From Cohnella rhizoplanae (lineage in GTDB: Bacteria > Bacillota > Bacilli > Paenibacillales > Paenibacillaceae): DNA of 64,000 bases. The notes beneath the pieces are model-generated. The model was not told the DNA's origin. It saw only the letters and a list, made by a program, of their open reading frames with translations, and searched no databases. A program made the translations under genes and the position numbers. Below, piece by piece: positions 17,318 to 27,150 of the stretch. The number at the start of each line of letters is the position of its first letter. Position 1 is the first letter of the stretch. The DNA is taken from contig NZ_CAOJCN010000002.1 in NCBI RefSeq assembly GCF_948329515.1, positions 433,740 through 497,739 on the forward strand. Direction: 5' to 3'.

Positions 17318-17905
17318 ATGAGCCGGGAGCGATTCTCCGCGAACCCGCGGCTGTTGCTGGCCTTGCTGCGCAATCCGTCGGCGGCGCTCGCGCTGCGAGG
17401 CGCCGAGGACCTGCCGATCGGCCTGATCGGGGCCGCGGCTTCCGTGGTCGGGTTTTATGTATGGGTGCTGGCGGTCCAGAACCGGGTGGAGCACGGGCTT
17501 TCTTTTTTCTCCACGCTGTTCATGGGCGGCCTGTTCAGCGCGGCGCTGGCGTTCAAGCTGCTGCTGCTCGGGCTGCTGTCGCTGTTGTGCGTGACCGCTT
17601 CCCTATCGGCCGTAGGCAACCGGCTCGGCCGGCGCAAGCGGTCTTGGATCGAGATCGTCACGCATCAAGGGGGCTCGCAGCTGATGTTCGGCGCGGGCTA
17701 CCTGGTATCGTCCGTCGTCGCGTTTCTGTCCGTCAAACTATCGCTCGCGCTGACCGGAGGGCTTCTGCTGCTCAGCCTGCTGCTGCTGGTCATCCATGCG
17801 CTGGAGCTGCACGAGGTAGAGCGGCGGGATTCCTTCGTCGCGGTGACGCTCTCCGTCGCGGCCTACGTCGTTCTGTTTTCGCTATTCTGGGCGTTATTAT
17901 TCTAA
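17318..17905 (+). CDS. Uncharacterised multi-pass membrane protein
   Basis: A 195-residue protein with about five hydrophobic segments (near residues 35-53, 65-105, 125-140, 143-160 and 172-194). The N terminus is short and basic, and one basic loop lies near residue 108 (RLGRRKRSW). The arrangement is like Yip1-type membrane proteins, but I see no diagnostic motif and give no function. GAGGGAGG precedes the ATG. It stands between two terminators, so it is probably transcribed alone. Confidence 0.7.
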   Translation: MSRERFSANPRLLLALLRNPSAALALRGAEDLPIGLIGAAASVVGFYVWVLAVQNRVEHGLSFFSTLFMGGLFSAALAFKLLLLGLLSLLCVTASLSAVGNRLGRRKRSWIEIVTHQGGSQLMFGAGYLVSSVVAFLSVKLSLALTGGLLLLSLLLLVIHALELHEVERRDSFVAVTLSVAAYVVLFSLFWALLF

Positions 17906-17941
17906 CGGACGGAGACGGACATTCGACGCCGCCGGGACAAG

Positions 17942-17970
17942 GCTGCTCAGGACGCCTGAGCGGCTTTTTT
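17942..17970 (+). terminator. Terminator of the membrane-protein gene
   Basis: GCTGCTCAGG and CCTGAGCGGC form a stem with an ACG loop, followed by six T. Confidence 0.9.
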
Positions 17971-18073
17971 CGGCGCGATGCGGCCGTGGTGCTGCTCGAC
18001 TCGACTCGGCTGCGGGGCTATGCTACATTGAGGGCTAGATAGTGATACGAGCGTATGAAAAGAGGCGTCGCGA

Positions 18074-19421
18074 ATGGCGGGCAACGATAAAGCCGGGGAT
18101 GAACTGACCAAGCACGAGCAGCTGCTCGAATACATAAGAAATCTGCCGATCGGCACGCGCATCTCCGTACGGCAGATGGCGAAGGACAGGGAAGTATCGG
18201 AGGGAACGGCCTACCGGGCGCTCAAGGAGGCCGGCTTGGCCGGTTACGTCAGCACCAAGGAACGGATCGGCACGGTGCGGGTCGGGCGCAAGCGGCGCAG
18301 CCACCCCGAGCAGCTCACGTTCGCCGAGGTGCTGGAGATCGTGCAGGGCAGCCTGCTGGGCGGCGGCGAAGGCTTGGACAAGACGCTTCATAAGCTCGTC
18401 ATCGGCGCGATGGAGCTGGACGAGATGACGGGCTATATCGACGCGGGGAGCCTGCTTATCGTCGGCAACCGCGAGGGCGCGCACCGGATCGCGCTCGCGC
18501 ACGGGGCGGGCGTGCTCGTCACGGGGGGCTTCGGGACGAGCGAAGACGTCAAGGAGCTGGCGGACGACCGCCAGCTCCCCATCCTGACCTGCAAGCACGA
18601 TACGTTCACGGTCGCTTCGATGATCAACCGGGCGATGTACGACCGGCTTATCAAGCGCAAGATCATGATGATCGCCGACCTCGTCGAGCCGACCGCGAAG
18701 GTCGGCTCGCTCAAGCAGTCCTCGACCGTGGCTGACTTCCTCAAGACGAGCGCGGACACGGGATACACGCGCTTTCCCGTCGTCGACGAGTGGAATCGCG
18801 TCGTCGGCATGGTGACGTCCAAGGACGTCGTGGGCTGTCCGGCGGACCAGTCGGTGGACAAGATCATGACGCGCAGGCCGATGACGGTTCACGATGAATA
18901 CGCCGATCGCGTCGGCCGCGCACCGGATGGTGACGGAGGGCATCGAGCTGCTGCCCGTCATCGACCGCCAGCGCAAGCTCGCGGGCGCCGTCAGCCGCGC
19001 CGAGCTGCTGCGGGCGATGCAGTTCGCGAACCGCCCCGAGCAGCTCGGGGAGACGTTCGACGCGCTCGTATGGGCGGGCTTCTCCGAGGAACGGGACGCG
19101 GAGGGACGCCAGTCGTTCACGGGCCTCGTGACGCCCCAGATGTCGGGAGCGCTAGGCACGCTGTCCGAGGGCGTGCTGACGATGCTCATGCAGCAAGCGG
19201 TTGCCAGAACGGCCTCCGAGCTCGGCCGGCACGAGCATATCGTCGAGAATATGACGGTGTATTACCTCAGGACGATCCCGATCGACGCGCAGCTCGCCAT
19301 CCGGCCGCATCTGATCGAGGCGAGCCGCCGCCACCTCAAGCTGGAGGTCACCGCCGCGCTGGCGGACGGCGAGGTCATGGCGAAGGCGATGATCACCGCG
19401 CAGACGATTGACGCTTCGTGA
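18074..19421 (+). pseudogene. ytoI: YtoI-like regulator (HTH, DRTGG, CBS, hot-dog), split by a one-base frameshift
   Basis: Two frames together make one YtoI protein. The first (from ATG 18074) encodes a winged helix (about 10-65), a DRTGG-type domain (GVLVTGGFGTSEDVKEL, about 150) and the first CBS motif. It loses sense after MTVHDE near 18898. The second frame, from about 18900, continues with TPIASAAHRMV (second CBS) and a C-terminal hot-dog domain (MTVYYLRTIPID). Removing a single T at 18899 joins them as HDETPIASAA, giving about 448 residues, close to the 439 of Bacillus YtoI. YtoI-like proteins probably sense nucleotides. Either the gene is broken or the base is a sequencing error. Confidence 0.85.
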
Positions 19422-19707
19422 AGAAGGCGTGATTGCGCAAGCCGGCGAACAGGTTGAAAATGCCGAGCACGAGGAAAGCGGAGCCGACGATGACGCGGAG
19501 CGTCGAACCGCTGTAAATGAACATCTGCAGCAGCGCCAGCGCGATCAGCATGACGCCGAGGCAGATGTTCATTCGCGCGGCCAGCAGGCCTCGCTGCGTC
19601 GGATCGGCGCTTCGCCGCGAGCGGATGCTGAAGCCGACGGACAGGATCAGGGACGCGAGGATGGCGACGCCGAAGATCCAGGACAGGACCGTTTCTAGAT
19701 TGGACAA
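19393..19707 (-). CDS. ytpI: YtpI family small membrane protein
   Basis: A 104-residue protein with three hydrophobic segments (about residues 7-27, 45-65 and 68-90), matching the YtpI family in size, topology and genomic place next to ytoI. The start is TTG with AAGGAG about 10 bases upstream. Its 3' end overlaps the end of the convergent ytoI by 29 bases. Function is unknown. Confidence 0.8.
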   Translation of the reverse strand: MSNLETVLSWIFGVAILASLILSVGFSIRSRRSADPTQRGLLAARMNICLGVMLIALALLQMFIYSGSTLRVIVGSAFLVLGIFNLFAGLRNHAFFTKRQSSAR

Positions 19708-19786
19708 GAGGGGCAGCTCCTTCGGTTAAGCGGAATTGTCCCCCATTGTATCATATTTCCCCCTGACGGATGAATGCCGCCGGCGC

Positions 19787-20287
19787 TCAGCGCCTGAGCA
19801 GCGGCGCCGCCTCCGCCCATACCGTCAGGCGGCCGTCCGCCGCCAGCACCGTGCGGATCTGCACGGTATAATCCTTTTTCTCGATATCCGGATAGACCGC
19901 GCCGTTGAGCAGTCCGCGGGCGAGCGCCGCATCGGATCCGATGTCGTATATTTTCCGCCCGACGAAGCTCCGCTTCAGGCTCGCCAGCAGCTTCTCCTTC
20001 AGCGCGCTCTCGGTGACGGCGTCGAGCGGCTCCCGTCCCGCAGCTTCGTTGACGTAGAGGACGATGCTCGAGATCACCGTCTCGCCCGCGCTCGGCTTCT
20101 CCTTTTGCCTCGCCTGCTGTTCGGCCAGCTCCGCCTGCTCCTTCAGCTCGTAATTGTTCAGCACGATCCGGTTCGTCTGGTCGAGGACGAGCGCGCTGTA
20201 CACCGCGGCGCCTACGAGCATCCCGCACAGGAAAAACGCCGCCGCCTGCATGCCCCGTCCGTACTTCGCGAATACAGGTACCCTCAT
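19787..20287 (-). CDS. ytrI: YtrI, sporulation membrane protein
   Basis: A 166-residue protein with one N-terminal membrane segment (about 14-34), a coiled-coil stretch (about 45-65, rich in E, Q and K) and an extracytoplasmic domain. It matches YtrI in size and context. In B. subtilis ytrH and ytrI form a sigma-E operon needed for normal spore formation. The ATG follows the ytrH stop codon by 4 bases, so the pair is co-translated. Confidence 0.85.
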   Translation of the reverse strand: MRVPVFAKYGRGMQAAAFFLCGMLVGAAVYSALVLDQTNRIVLNNYELKEQAELAEQQARQKEKPSAGETVISSIVLYVNEAAGREPLDAVTESALKEKLLASLKRSFVGRKIYDIGSDAALARGLLNGAVYPDIEKKDYTVQIRTVLAADGRLTVWAEAAPLLRR

Positions 20288-20291
20288 CGTC

Positions 20292-20618
20292 TCACCCCGG
20301 GTTCCTGCACATCCATTGCACCAGTTCCGTAGCCAGATGCGCGCCGAGAAACGCGCAGACGATATATCCGATCTGCTGGACCGCCGGCGACAGATACCCC
20401 TCCAGCACGTTCGCTTCGATCACGCGGATCGGATCGATCGAGCCGCCCACCGCGACGACGACCGCCCATATCTTGATTCTGCTCGCGATCTCCAGCACCG
20501 TCTCGGCCGGCGGGCGCCAGAGGAACAGCGCCGCCATGCCGGCCAGCATCGCCCCGCCGAGCACGACGCCGAAGGCGATGCAGAAGTCTAGCACCGCATG
20601 CGCATAGACGCGGTTCAT
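20292..20618 (-). CDS. ytrH: YtrH, sporulation membrane protein
   Basis: A 108-residue protein with about three membrane segments, matching YtrH. Three in-frame ATGs lie close together at 20633, 20624 and 20618. GGGAGGG occupies 20625-20631, so only 20618 ([12 protein letters not shown]) has a usable spacing. A sigma-E-like promoter with its expected start site near 20632 supports this. It leads the ytrHI operon and is divergent from dnaE. Confidence 0.88.
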   Translation of the reverse strand: MNRVYAHAVLDFCIAFGVVLGGAMLAGMAALFLWRPPAETVLEIASRIKIWAVVVAVGGSIDPIRVIEANVLEGYLSPAVQQIGYIVCAFLGAHLATELVQWMCRNPG

Positions 20619-20638
20619 GTCCATCCCTCCCATGCTTA

Positions 20639-20668
20639 TATGTATGGGACGTGCCCGCTCCGATATGA
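20639..20668 (-). promoter_or_regulatory. Sigma-E-like promoter of ytrHI
   Basis: On the minus strand TCATATC (20668-20662) and CATACATA (20646-20639) are 15 bases apart. This fits the sigma-E pattern (KMATATT, N13-15, CATACAMT). The transcript would start about 14 bases before the chosen ytrH ATG. Confidence 0.6.
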
Positions 20669-20674
20669 TACAAT
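20666..20674 (+). promoter_or_regulatory. Extended -10 promoter for dnaE
   Basis: TGATACAAT has the TGN extension before a good -10 hexamer (TACAAT, 20669-20674); no clear -35 is seen. It overlaps the -35 of the divergent ytrHI promoter, so the two could interfere. Confidence 0.45.
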
Positions 20675-20717
20675 TCGATTAATGGGAACAAAAACGGGAA
20701 CACGGGGAGGGATGGCG

Positions 20718-23700
20718 ATGTGCGGATTCGTCCATCTGCATAATCACAGCGAGTACAGCCTGCTGGACGGGGCTTCGCGCATCAAGGACATGACGGCGCG
20801 GGCCGCGGAGCTGGGCATGAAGGCGCTGGCGCTGACCGACCACGGGGTCATGTACGGGGCGATTCCTTTTTACAAGGCCTGCCGCGAGCGGGGGATCAAG
20901 CCGATCGTCGGGATGGAGGCGTACGTCGCCGCCGGCTCCCGCCTGGAGAAGGCCTCGCGCCGCGACCAGCCGATCTACCACCTGACGCTGCTTGCCAAGA
21001 ATGCCGCCGGCTACCGCAATCTGATGAAGCTGAGCTCCATCGGGCACCTCGAGGGCTTCCACTATCGCCCGCGCATCGACTTCGAGGCGCTGTCGCGGCA
21101 TGCGGAGGGACTCGTCTGCCTGAGCGGCTGCATGAGCAGCGAGCTGTCCCAGCATCTGCTACAGGGACGCGACGCGGAGGCCCGGGAGACGGCGCTGCGC
21201 TACCGGGAGCTGTTCGGCGACGATTACTTTCTCGAGATCCAGGACCACGGCCTGACCGACCAGAAGCGCATCACGGCCGGCGTGCTCAGGCTCGCCGACG
21301 AGCTCGGCATTCCGCTGGCGGCGACCAACGATTCGCATTATCTGAACGAGGAGGACCACGTCCTGCAGGACGTGCTCATCTGCATCGGCACCGGCAAGAC
21401 GGTGGACGACCAGGACCGGTTCCGGATCGGCACTTCCCAGCTGTACATGAAGAGTGGGGAGGAGATGTCCGCGCTGTTCCGCCACCGGCCGGAGGCGGTG
21501 GCCAATACGGCGCTGATCGCGGATCGCTGCGAGCTCGAGCTGGAGCTGGGGGCGCATATCCTGCCGAAGTTCTCGCCGGTTCCGGAGGGGCATACGGCGG
21601 AGACTTATCTGGAGGAGCTGTGCCTGGCCGGCCTGCGGGTACGGTACGGCGGCGGGGCGATCGTCAGCGAAGGCGAATCCGGCGTGTCCGGCATATCCGG
21701 CACGCCAGCAGGCGCCGGAGCGCGCTGGGCCGAAGCGGAGGCGCGGCTGCGGTACGAGCTCGACGTCATCGCCCGGATGGGCTTCAGCGACTACTTCCTG
21801 ATCGTCTGGGACTTCATCCGCTTCGCGCGCGAGCAGGGGATCGCCACGGGTCCGGGGCGGGGCTCGTCGGCGGGCAGCATCGTCGCCTACAGCCTGCGCA
21901 TCACGGACGTGGATCCGCTGAGGCACAAGCTGCTGTTCGAGCGCTTCCTGAACCCTGAGCGCGTGAGCATGCCCGATATCGACATCGACTTCAGCGACGA
22001 GCGCCGGGACGAGGTCATCCGCTACGTCGCAGCCAAGTACGGCAGCGGACACGTGGCGCAGATCATCACGTTCGGCACGCTCGCCGCGCGCGCGGCGGTT
22101 CGCGACGTCGGCCGGGTCCTGAACCTGCCGTACGGAGACGTAGATCGGGCGGCCAAGCTCATCCCCGGCATACCCGGCATGTCCATCGCGCGCGCCGCCC
22201 GGGACAACCCGGACTTCCGCGCCTTGACGGAGAAGGGCGGGCCGATCGCGGACCTCATCGCGATGGCCAGGCGCGCGGAGGGCATGCCCCGCCACGCGTC
22301 GACCCACGCGGCGGGCGTCGTGATCTCCTCCGAGCCGCTCACGGACTACGTGCCGCTCCAGGAGGGCACGGACGGCGTGCCTCTGACGCAGTATTCGATG
22401 GAGCATCTGGAGGCGGTCGGCCTGCTCAAGATGGACTTCCTCGGCCTGCGCAACCTGTCCATCATCGAGCGCGCGATGCAGAGCGTGCTGGAATCGACGG
22501 GCAAGGCGCTGCGGTGGGAGGACATTCCGTACGACGATCCCGCCACGTACGCGCTGCTCGGACGGGGCGACACGACCGGCGTGTTCCAGATGGAGTCCGC
22601 GGGCGTGCGCCGGGTGCTGCGCGACATGAAGCCCCGGTCGTTCGAGGACATCGTCTCCGTCGTGGCGCTGTATCGTCCCGGCCCGATGGACTTCATTCCG
22701 CAGTTCATCAAGACGATGCACGGCGAGGTGGCGGCCGAGTACCCGCATCCGGATCTCGAGCCGATCCTGCGCGACACGTACGGCATCATCGTCTACCAGG
22801 AGCAGATCATGCAGATCGCCTCCGCGATGGCGGGCTTCTCGCTCGGCGAGGCGGACCTGCTGCGGCGCGCGGTCGGCAAGAAAAAGCGCGAGATTCTCGA
22901 CGAGCAGCGCGCGCACTTCGTGAAGGGGAGCGCGGGGCAAGGATATACGGAAGAAGAAGCGAACCGGGTATACGACATGATCCTGCGCTTCGCGGATTAC
23001 GGGTTCCCGCGGGCGCACGCGGCGGCTTACGGCGTGCTCGCGTTTCAGACGGCGTATCTCAAGGCGCACTATCCCGTTCCGTTCATGGCCTCCATGCTCA
23101 CCTCGATCATCGGCAACCAGCGCAAGACAGCCGAGTACGTCGACGAGTGCCGGCGCATGGGCATCCCCGTGCTGCCGCCGGACGTGAACGAGAGCAAGGT
23201 GCTCTTCACGCCGGTGCGCACCGGCGGCGCTGGGGCCGCTCCCGCTGACGTCGGCGATGCGGCGGACGGGGACCCTGCGATGGCGTTCAACGCCATCCGT
23301 TTCGGCCTCGCCGCCGTCAAGAACGTCGGGACGCAGGCGATCGAGAGCATCATGAAGGAGCGGGCCGACAGGCCGTTCGAGAACCTGTCCGATCTGTGCA
23401 GGCGGGTGGATCCGCGCGCCTGCAACAAGCGCGTGCTCGAGTCGCTCCTGCTGTGCGGCGCGCTCGACGCGCTGCCGGGACACCGTGCGCAGCTGCTCGC
23501 CGCGCTCGACGAGTCGGTCGAGGCGGCCGCGGTCTGGCGCAAGGAAAAGGAAGAGCTGCAACTGGAGCTGTTCGACCTCGGCGACGCGCCGAATTGGGAA
23601 GTCGACCTGCCGGACGTGTCGCCGTACACGTCGACCCAGACGCTCGAGCTGGAGCGGGAGCTGCTCGGACTGTATCTCTCGGGGCATCCGCTGGACGCCT

Positions 23701-24503
23701 TCGACGGGCTGTGGGAGGAGGCGGGCCTGGATCGGCTTGCCGATCTGACGGAAGCCGAGGACGGGACCCAGGTCGTCACGGCGGGCATGGTCGTCTCGCT
23801 CAAGCCGATCGTGGCCAAGAGCGGGCAGGCGATGGCCTTCCTGGAGCTGGAGGACCGGATCATGGGCGCGGAGCTCGTCGTCTTCCCTTCCGTGTGGAAG
23901 ACGGCGGCTGCCTTCGCGGGGAAAGGGGCGCTCGTACTCCTGCGGGCCAAGCTCCAGCAGGGCGACGAGGACTTCAAGCTGCTGGCGGACGAGCTCGTGC
24001 CGCTGTCGGCGGACACGCTGCGCCGCGAGGCGGCCCGCATGCGCAGAGGCGGCGGCTCCGGCGGCTACCGGGGCGCGCGGCCCGCGGCCGGTGCGGACGC
24101 GCCGCGTGCTGGCCGTGCGGCCGCGCAGCCGCCCGTACCGGCTGCGGAGGGCACGCGGAGGACGACGTCGGTCGTCAAGCCGGCCGCGGCCCCCGACATG
24201 GCGAGGATAGCCGCCGCGGCCGGCGCGGTCCGGGCCAAGGGAGCGGAGACCGAGTCTCTCGCTGCGGCGGAGCCCGCGCAGCGCTTCTACGTGCGCATCG
24301 ACACCGGACACGAGGCGCCGTCCGTGCTCCGGGACCTGAAAGCGCTGCTGTCCGCGCACGCCGGTCCGCTGGCGACGGTCCTCTTCTACGAGCGCGAGCG
24401 CAGAACAATGGCGCTGAACGACGCGTATCGCGTCCATCCCTCGCCCGAGTTGACAGCAGCGGTCGAGAGCTTGCTCGGAGCGGGTACCGCCCGGGTGAAG
24501 TAG
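20718..24503 (+). CDS. dnaE: DNA polymerase III alpha subunit DnaE
   Basis: A 1261-residue replicative polymerase. The N-terminal PHP domain begins at once (HLHNHSEYS, residues 6-14). The palm has [16 protein letters not shown] and the catalytic aspartates in [15 protein letters not shown] helix-hairpin-helix and an OB region ([19 protein letters not shown]) follow. A Gly/Ala/Arg/Pro-rich linker (about 1110-1185) leads to an extra C-terminal domain, making it longer than the 1115 residues of B. subtilis DnaE. There is also a low-complexity insert near residue 320 ([11 protein letters not shown]). ATG 20718 is chosen because GGGGAGG at 20704-20710 is too close to ATG 20712. In Firmicutes DnaE works with PolC in lagging-strand synthesis. 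Confidence 0.95.
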   Translation: MCGFVHLHNHSEYSLLDGASRIKDMTARAAELGMKALALTDHGVMYGAIPFYKACRERGIKPIVGMEAYVAAGSRLEKASRRDQPIYHLTLLAKNAAGYRNLMKLSSIGHLEGFHYRPRIDFEALSRHAEGLVCLSGCMSSELSQHLLQGRDAEARETALRYRELFGDDYFLEIQDHGLTDQKRITAGVLRLADELGIPLAATNDSHYLNEEDHVLQDVLICIGTGKTVDDQDRFRIGTSQLYMKSGEEMSALFRHRPEAVANTALIADRCELELELGAHILPKFSPVPEGHTAETYLEELCLAGLRVRYGGGAIVSEGESGVSGISGTPAGAGARWAEAEARLRYELDVIARMGFSDYFLIVWDFIRFAREQGIATGPGRGSSAGSIVAYSLRITDVDPLRHKLLFERFLNPERVSMPDIDIDFSDERRDEVIRYVAAKYGSGHVAQIITFGTLAARAAVRDVGRVLNLPYGDVDRAAKLIPGIPGMSIARAARDNPDFRALTEKGGPIADLIAMARRAEGMPRHASTHAAGVVISSEPLTDYVPLQEGTDGVPLTQYSMEHLEAVGLLKMDFLGLRNLSIIERAMQSVLESTGKALRWEDIPYDDPATYALLGRGDTTGVFQMESAGVRRVLRDMKPRSFEDIVSVVALYRPGPMDFIPQFIKTMHGEVAAEYPHPDLEPILRDTYGIIVYQEQIMQIASAMAGFSLGEADLLRRAVGKKKREILDEQRAHFVKGSAGQGYTEEEANRVYDMILRFADYGFPRAHAAAYGVLAFQTAYLKAHYPVPFMASMLTSIIGNQRKTAEYVDECRRMGIPVLPPDVNESKVLFTPVRTGGAGAAPADVGDAADGDPAMAFNAIRFGLAAVKNVGTQAIESIMKERADRPFENLSDLCRRVDPRACNKRVLESLLLCGALDALPGHRAQLLAALDESVEAAAVWRKEKEELQLELFDLGDAPNWEVDLPDVSPYTSTQTLELERELLGLYLSGHPLDAFDGLWEEAGLDRLADLTEAEDGTQVVTAGMVVSLKPIVAKSGQAMAFLELEDRIMGAELVVFPSVWKTAAAFAGKGALVLLRAKLQQGDEDFKLLADELVPLSADTLRREAARMRRGGGSGGYRGARPAAGADAPRAGRAAAQPPVPAAEGTRRTTSVVKPAAAPDMARIAAAAGAVRAKGAETESLAAAEPAQRFYVRIDTGHEAPSVLRDLKALLSAHAGPLATVLFYERERRTMALNDAYRVHPSPELTAAVESLLGAGTARVK

Positions 24504-24716
24504 AAGCCGGGCTTCCCGCGCACCGCTTCCCGCGCGGCGGCGTTCCGGCGACTGCGCGAATTTTTATTCGGCGCGACCAAGGCTCGGCCCGGCGGTTAAG
24601 CCATCTTGCTTCAAAGCCGCGCCGCAAGCGGAAATTAACGCGATTTCCGCCAGGTCCACCGCGTCCGGTTAGGCCTCGCCGCCGCGCGCGGCCGCCGCCG
24701 TCGCCGCTGCGCACGG

Positions 24717-24746
24717 TTGCTAGTCCCGATCTTTGTATGCTATCAT
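24717..24746 (+). promoter_or_regulatory. Sigma-A-like promoter before the 62-residue gene
   Basis: TTGCTA (24717-24722) and TATCAT (24741-24746) are 18 bases apart, ahead of the gene at 24788. The preceding 210 bases after dnaE hold nothing else I can assign. Confidence 0.4.
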
Positions 24747-24787
24747 TTCCTTATTGTAGAATCGATCACCTTTGGAGGTACCGCGTC

Positions 24788-24976
24788 ATGTGGACGGTCA
24801 TTTATATTGCGCCGACCGCCAAGATTGCGGAGCGGATTCAGAATCGGCTGGAGGGCGAGGGCTTCCTCGTTCGGGTCCGGGCGATCAATCTGACCAAGCC
24901 GCAGTACGAGATATTGGTGCCTTCCGGTGAAGTGCAGGAAGTACAAGAAGTGCTCGGCAGTATATTGCATATGTGA
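24788..24976 (+). CDS. Conserved small protein between dnaE and accD
   Basis: A 62-residue protein, MWTVIYIAPTAKIAERI, with a beta-alpha-beta pattern and no membrane segment. The layout, with a ligand-site-like LEGEGFLVRVRAI and an EILVPSGEVQEVQEVL tail, resembles the DUF2007-type putative signal-transducing proteins. GGAGG precedes the ATG. Function is unknown. Confidence 0.75.
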   Translation: MWTVIYIAPTAKIAERIQNRLEGEGFLVRVRAINLTKPQYEILVPSGEVQEVQEVLGSILHM

Positions 24977-25148
24977 CTCATGCGGCAGATTGCCGTCCTT
25001 CGCGGGTCGGATCGTCCTATGCATGTCGCGCCTGATAGCTGCGGATTTCGTCCGCGCGGGCCGCGTTCCCTCCGTACGGGTCTTTCCCGCGCGGAGCATC
25101 GCCCGCCGCCGGCGGGACCGCCATTTTTGCGCCTTGTGAGGTGTCGCT

Positions 25149-26036
25149 GTGTTTAAGGATTTATTCCAGAAGAAGAAATATGCTACCGTTCCTTCCGTCT
25201 CTCAGGCCCCAGCGGCCGGGGAGCGTCCCAAGCGCGAGATTCCCGAAGGGCTGATGAACCGCTGCCCCAAGTGCGGCAACATCCAGTTCAGCAAGGAATG
25301 GGAGAAGAACCTCAAGGTGTGCTCCACCTGCGGTCACCATTCGCGGCTTAACGCCCTGGAGCGCATCGCGATGACGCTCGACGACGGGCGTTTTTTTGAG
25401 ATCGATGCCGACCTCACCTCCGAGGATCCGCTCGAGTTCCCGGGCTACAAGGCCAAGCTGGAGCAGCAGAAGGCGAGCTCCGGCCTGAAGGACGCGGTCG
25501 TCACGGGTGAAGGCGAGATCGGGGGCATCCCGGTCGTCGTCGGCGTGATGAGCTTCGACTTTTTCAGCGGCAGCATGGGCTCGGTCGTCGGGGAAAAGGT
25601 GACGCGCGCCATTGAGCTGGCCGCGGAGAAGAAGCTGCCGCTGCTGTTGTTCTCGACTTCGGGCGGCGCCCGGATGCAGGAGAGCATCCTGAGCCTGATG
25701 CAGATGGCCAAGACGAGCGCCGCGCTCGCCAGGTTCCAGGAGCAGGGCGGATTGTTCATCTCCGTCTTCACCGATCCGACGCTCGGCGGCGTGTCCGCCA
25801 GCTTCGCGAGCCTCGGCGATTATATTCTGGCCGAACCGGGCGCGATCGTCGGCTTCGCGGGCCGCATCGTCATCGAACAGACGATCCGGCAGAAGCTCCC
25901 CGACAACTTCCAGACGGCCGAGTTCAATCTCAAGCACGGCCAGCTGGACAAGGTCGTACACCGCAAAGACATGAAGGCATTCCTGGCGAAGCTGCTTGAA
26001 ATGCACGGCGTAGGAGGTTCTTCAGATGGACAATAA
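25149..26036 (+). CDS. accD: Acetyl-CoA carboxylase carboxyltransferase subunit beta
   Basis: A 295-residue protein. It has the AccD zinc ribbon (Cys39, Cys42, Cys58, Cys61) and a crotonase-like carboxyltransferase fold ([18 protein letters not shown] and [16 protein letters not shown]). With AccA it transfers carboxyl from carboxybiotin to acetyl-CoA, making malonyl-CoA for fatty-acid synthesis. The start is GTG with GAGGTG 6 bases before it. Its end overlaps accA by 11 bases, so the two subunits are translationally coupled. Confidence 0.96.
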   Translation: MFKDLFQKKKYATVPSVSQAPAAGERPKREIPEGLMNRCPKCGNIQFSKEWEKNLKVCSTCGHHSRLNALERIAMTLDDGRFFEIDADLTSEDPLEFPGYKAKLEQQKASSGLKDAVVTGEGEIGGIPVVVGVMSFDFFSGSMGSVVGEKVTRAIELAAEKKLPLLLFSTSGGARMQESILSLMQMAKTSAALARFQEQGGLFISVFTDPTLGGVSASFASLGDYILAEPGAIVGFAGRIVIEQTIRQKLPDNFQTAEFNLKHGQLDKVVHRKDMKAFLAKLLEMHGVGGSSDGQ

Positions 26037-26991
26037 GCTGCCCTTCGAAGGCCCGCTGTCCGAGCAGCGACGCAAGATCGACCACCTCAAGAAGGTCGGC
26101 GTCGAGCAGAAGATCGACTTCAGCGAAGAGATCGCCCGGCTCGAAGAAGCCTACAAGAAGCTCGAGGACGAGATATACAGCAACCTGTCCGGCGCTCAGA
26201 TCATGCATCTGGCCCGCGTGCATTCCAGGCCGACCACGCTCGATTATATCAATGAGATATTCGAAGACTTCATCGAGCTGCACGGCGACCGGCTGTACGG
26301 GGACGATCTGGCGATCGTCGGCGGCATCGCGAAGCTTAACGGCATGCCGGTGACGGTAGTCGGCCACCAGCGGGGTAAGGATACCAAGGACAACATTCAG
26401 CGGTTCTTCGGCAGCCCGCATCCCGAGGGCTTTCGCAAGGCGCTGCGCTTCATGCAGCAGGCCAATAAGTTCGGTCGTCCCATCATCACCTTCATCGACA
26501 CCAAGGGCGCCTATCCCGGCGACTCGGCGGAGGCGAGGGGACAATCCGAAGCGATCGCCCGCAACCTCAAGGAGATGGCGCTGCTGCGGGTGCCCGTCAT
26601 CTGCGTCGTCATCGGAGAGGGCGGGAGCGGCGGCGCGCTGGCGCTGGGCGTCGGCAATCGCGTCCTGATGCTGGAGAACGCGATCTACTCCGTCATCTCG
26701 CCGAACGGCGCGGCCTCGATTCTCTGGAAGGACGCCTCCAAGGCCGACCAGGCCGCCGAGGCGATGAAGATCACGGCCAAGGACCTGCTCGGCTTCGGCA
26801 TCATCGAAGAGATCGTCCCCGAGCCCAAGGGCGGCGCGCACATGGATCCGGCCGTGACGGCCCAGGCCGTCAAGACGTCGATCTGGCGCCACCTGGAGGA
26901 ACTGTCCGCGATGACGCCGGAAGCGCTCGTGGAAGACCGGTACCGCAAGTTCCGCAGCGTAGGCAAGTTCGCCGCGCCCGAGTTGGTATGA
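26026..26991 (+). CDS. accA: Acetyl-CoA carboxylase carboxyltransferase subunit alpha
   Basis: A 321-residue protein of the usual length. Characteristic segments are [16 protein letters not shown], a GHQRGKDTK turn, [18 protein letters not shown] and [15 protein letters not shown], which build the biotin/acetyl-CoA site in the A2B2 carboxyltransferase. It overlaps accD. In many Bacilli pfkA follows next; here pyk follows directly after 159 bases. Confidence 0.96.
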   Translation: MDNKLPFEGPLSEQRRKIDHLKKVGVEQKIDFSEEIARLEEAYKKLEDEIYSNLSGAQIMHLARVHSRPTTLDYINEIFEDFIELHGDRLYGDDLAIVGGIAKLNGMPVTVVGHQRGKDTKDNIQRFFGSPHPEGFRKALRFMQQANKFGRPIITFIDTKGAYPGDSAEARGQSEAIARNLKEMALLRVPVICVVIGEGGSGGALALGVGNRVLMLENAIYSVISPNGAASILWKDASKADQAAEAMKITAKDLLGFGIIEEIVPEPKGGAHMDPAVTAQAVKTSIWRHLEELSAMTPEALVEDRYRKFRSVGKFAAPELV

Positions 26992-27150
26992 GCAAGGCCA
27001 CGCGCCCTTCCGGTACTCGGACGGGCGTTCGGCATGATTTTTAACGGTTACAAAGCCGCTCCCGGCGTCTGAATCGGCCGCCGGGCGGGCACAATCGGTG
27101 GTATACGGCAAGATCCGTCCGCCCGACATCCAATGGAGGTAACACTAATT

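Noticed and set aside
18074-19411. A single 445-residue protein in the first ytoI frame
   Set aside because: After residue about 275 the composition becomes Arg/Ala-rich without CBS or hot-dog pattern, while the other frame carries those domains. The frameshift explains it.
21159-24437. Very long minus-strand open frame opposite dnaE
   Set aside because: It is a shadow of the GC-rich dnaE gene, with Arg/Ala/His-rich random-like composition and no ribosome binding site or known motif. The plus-strand product is unmistakably DnaE.
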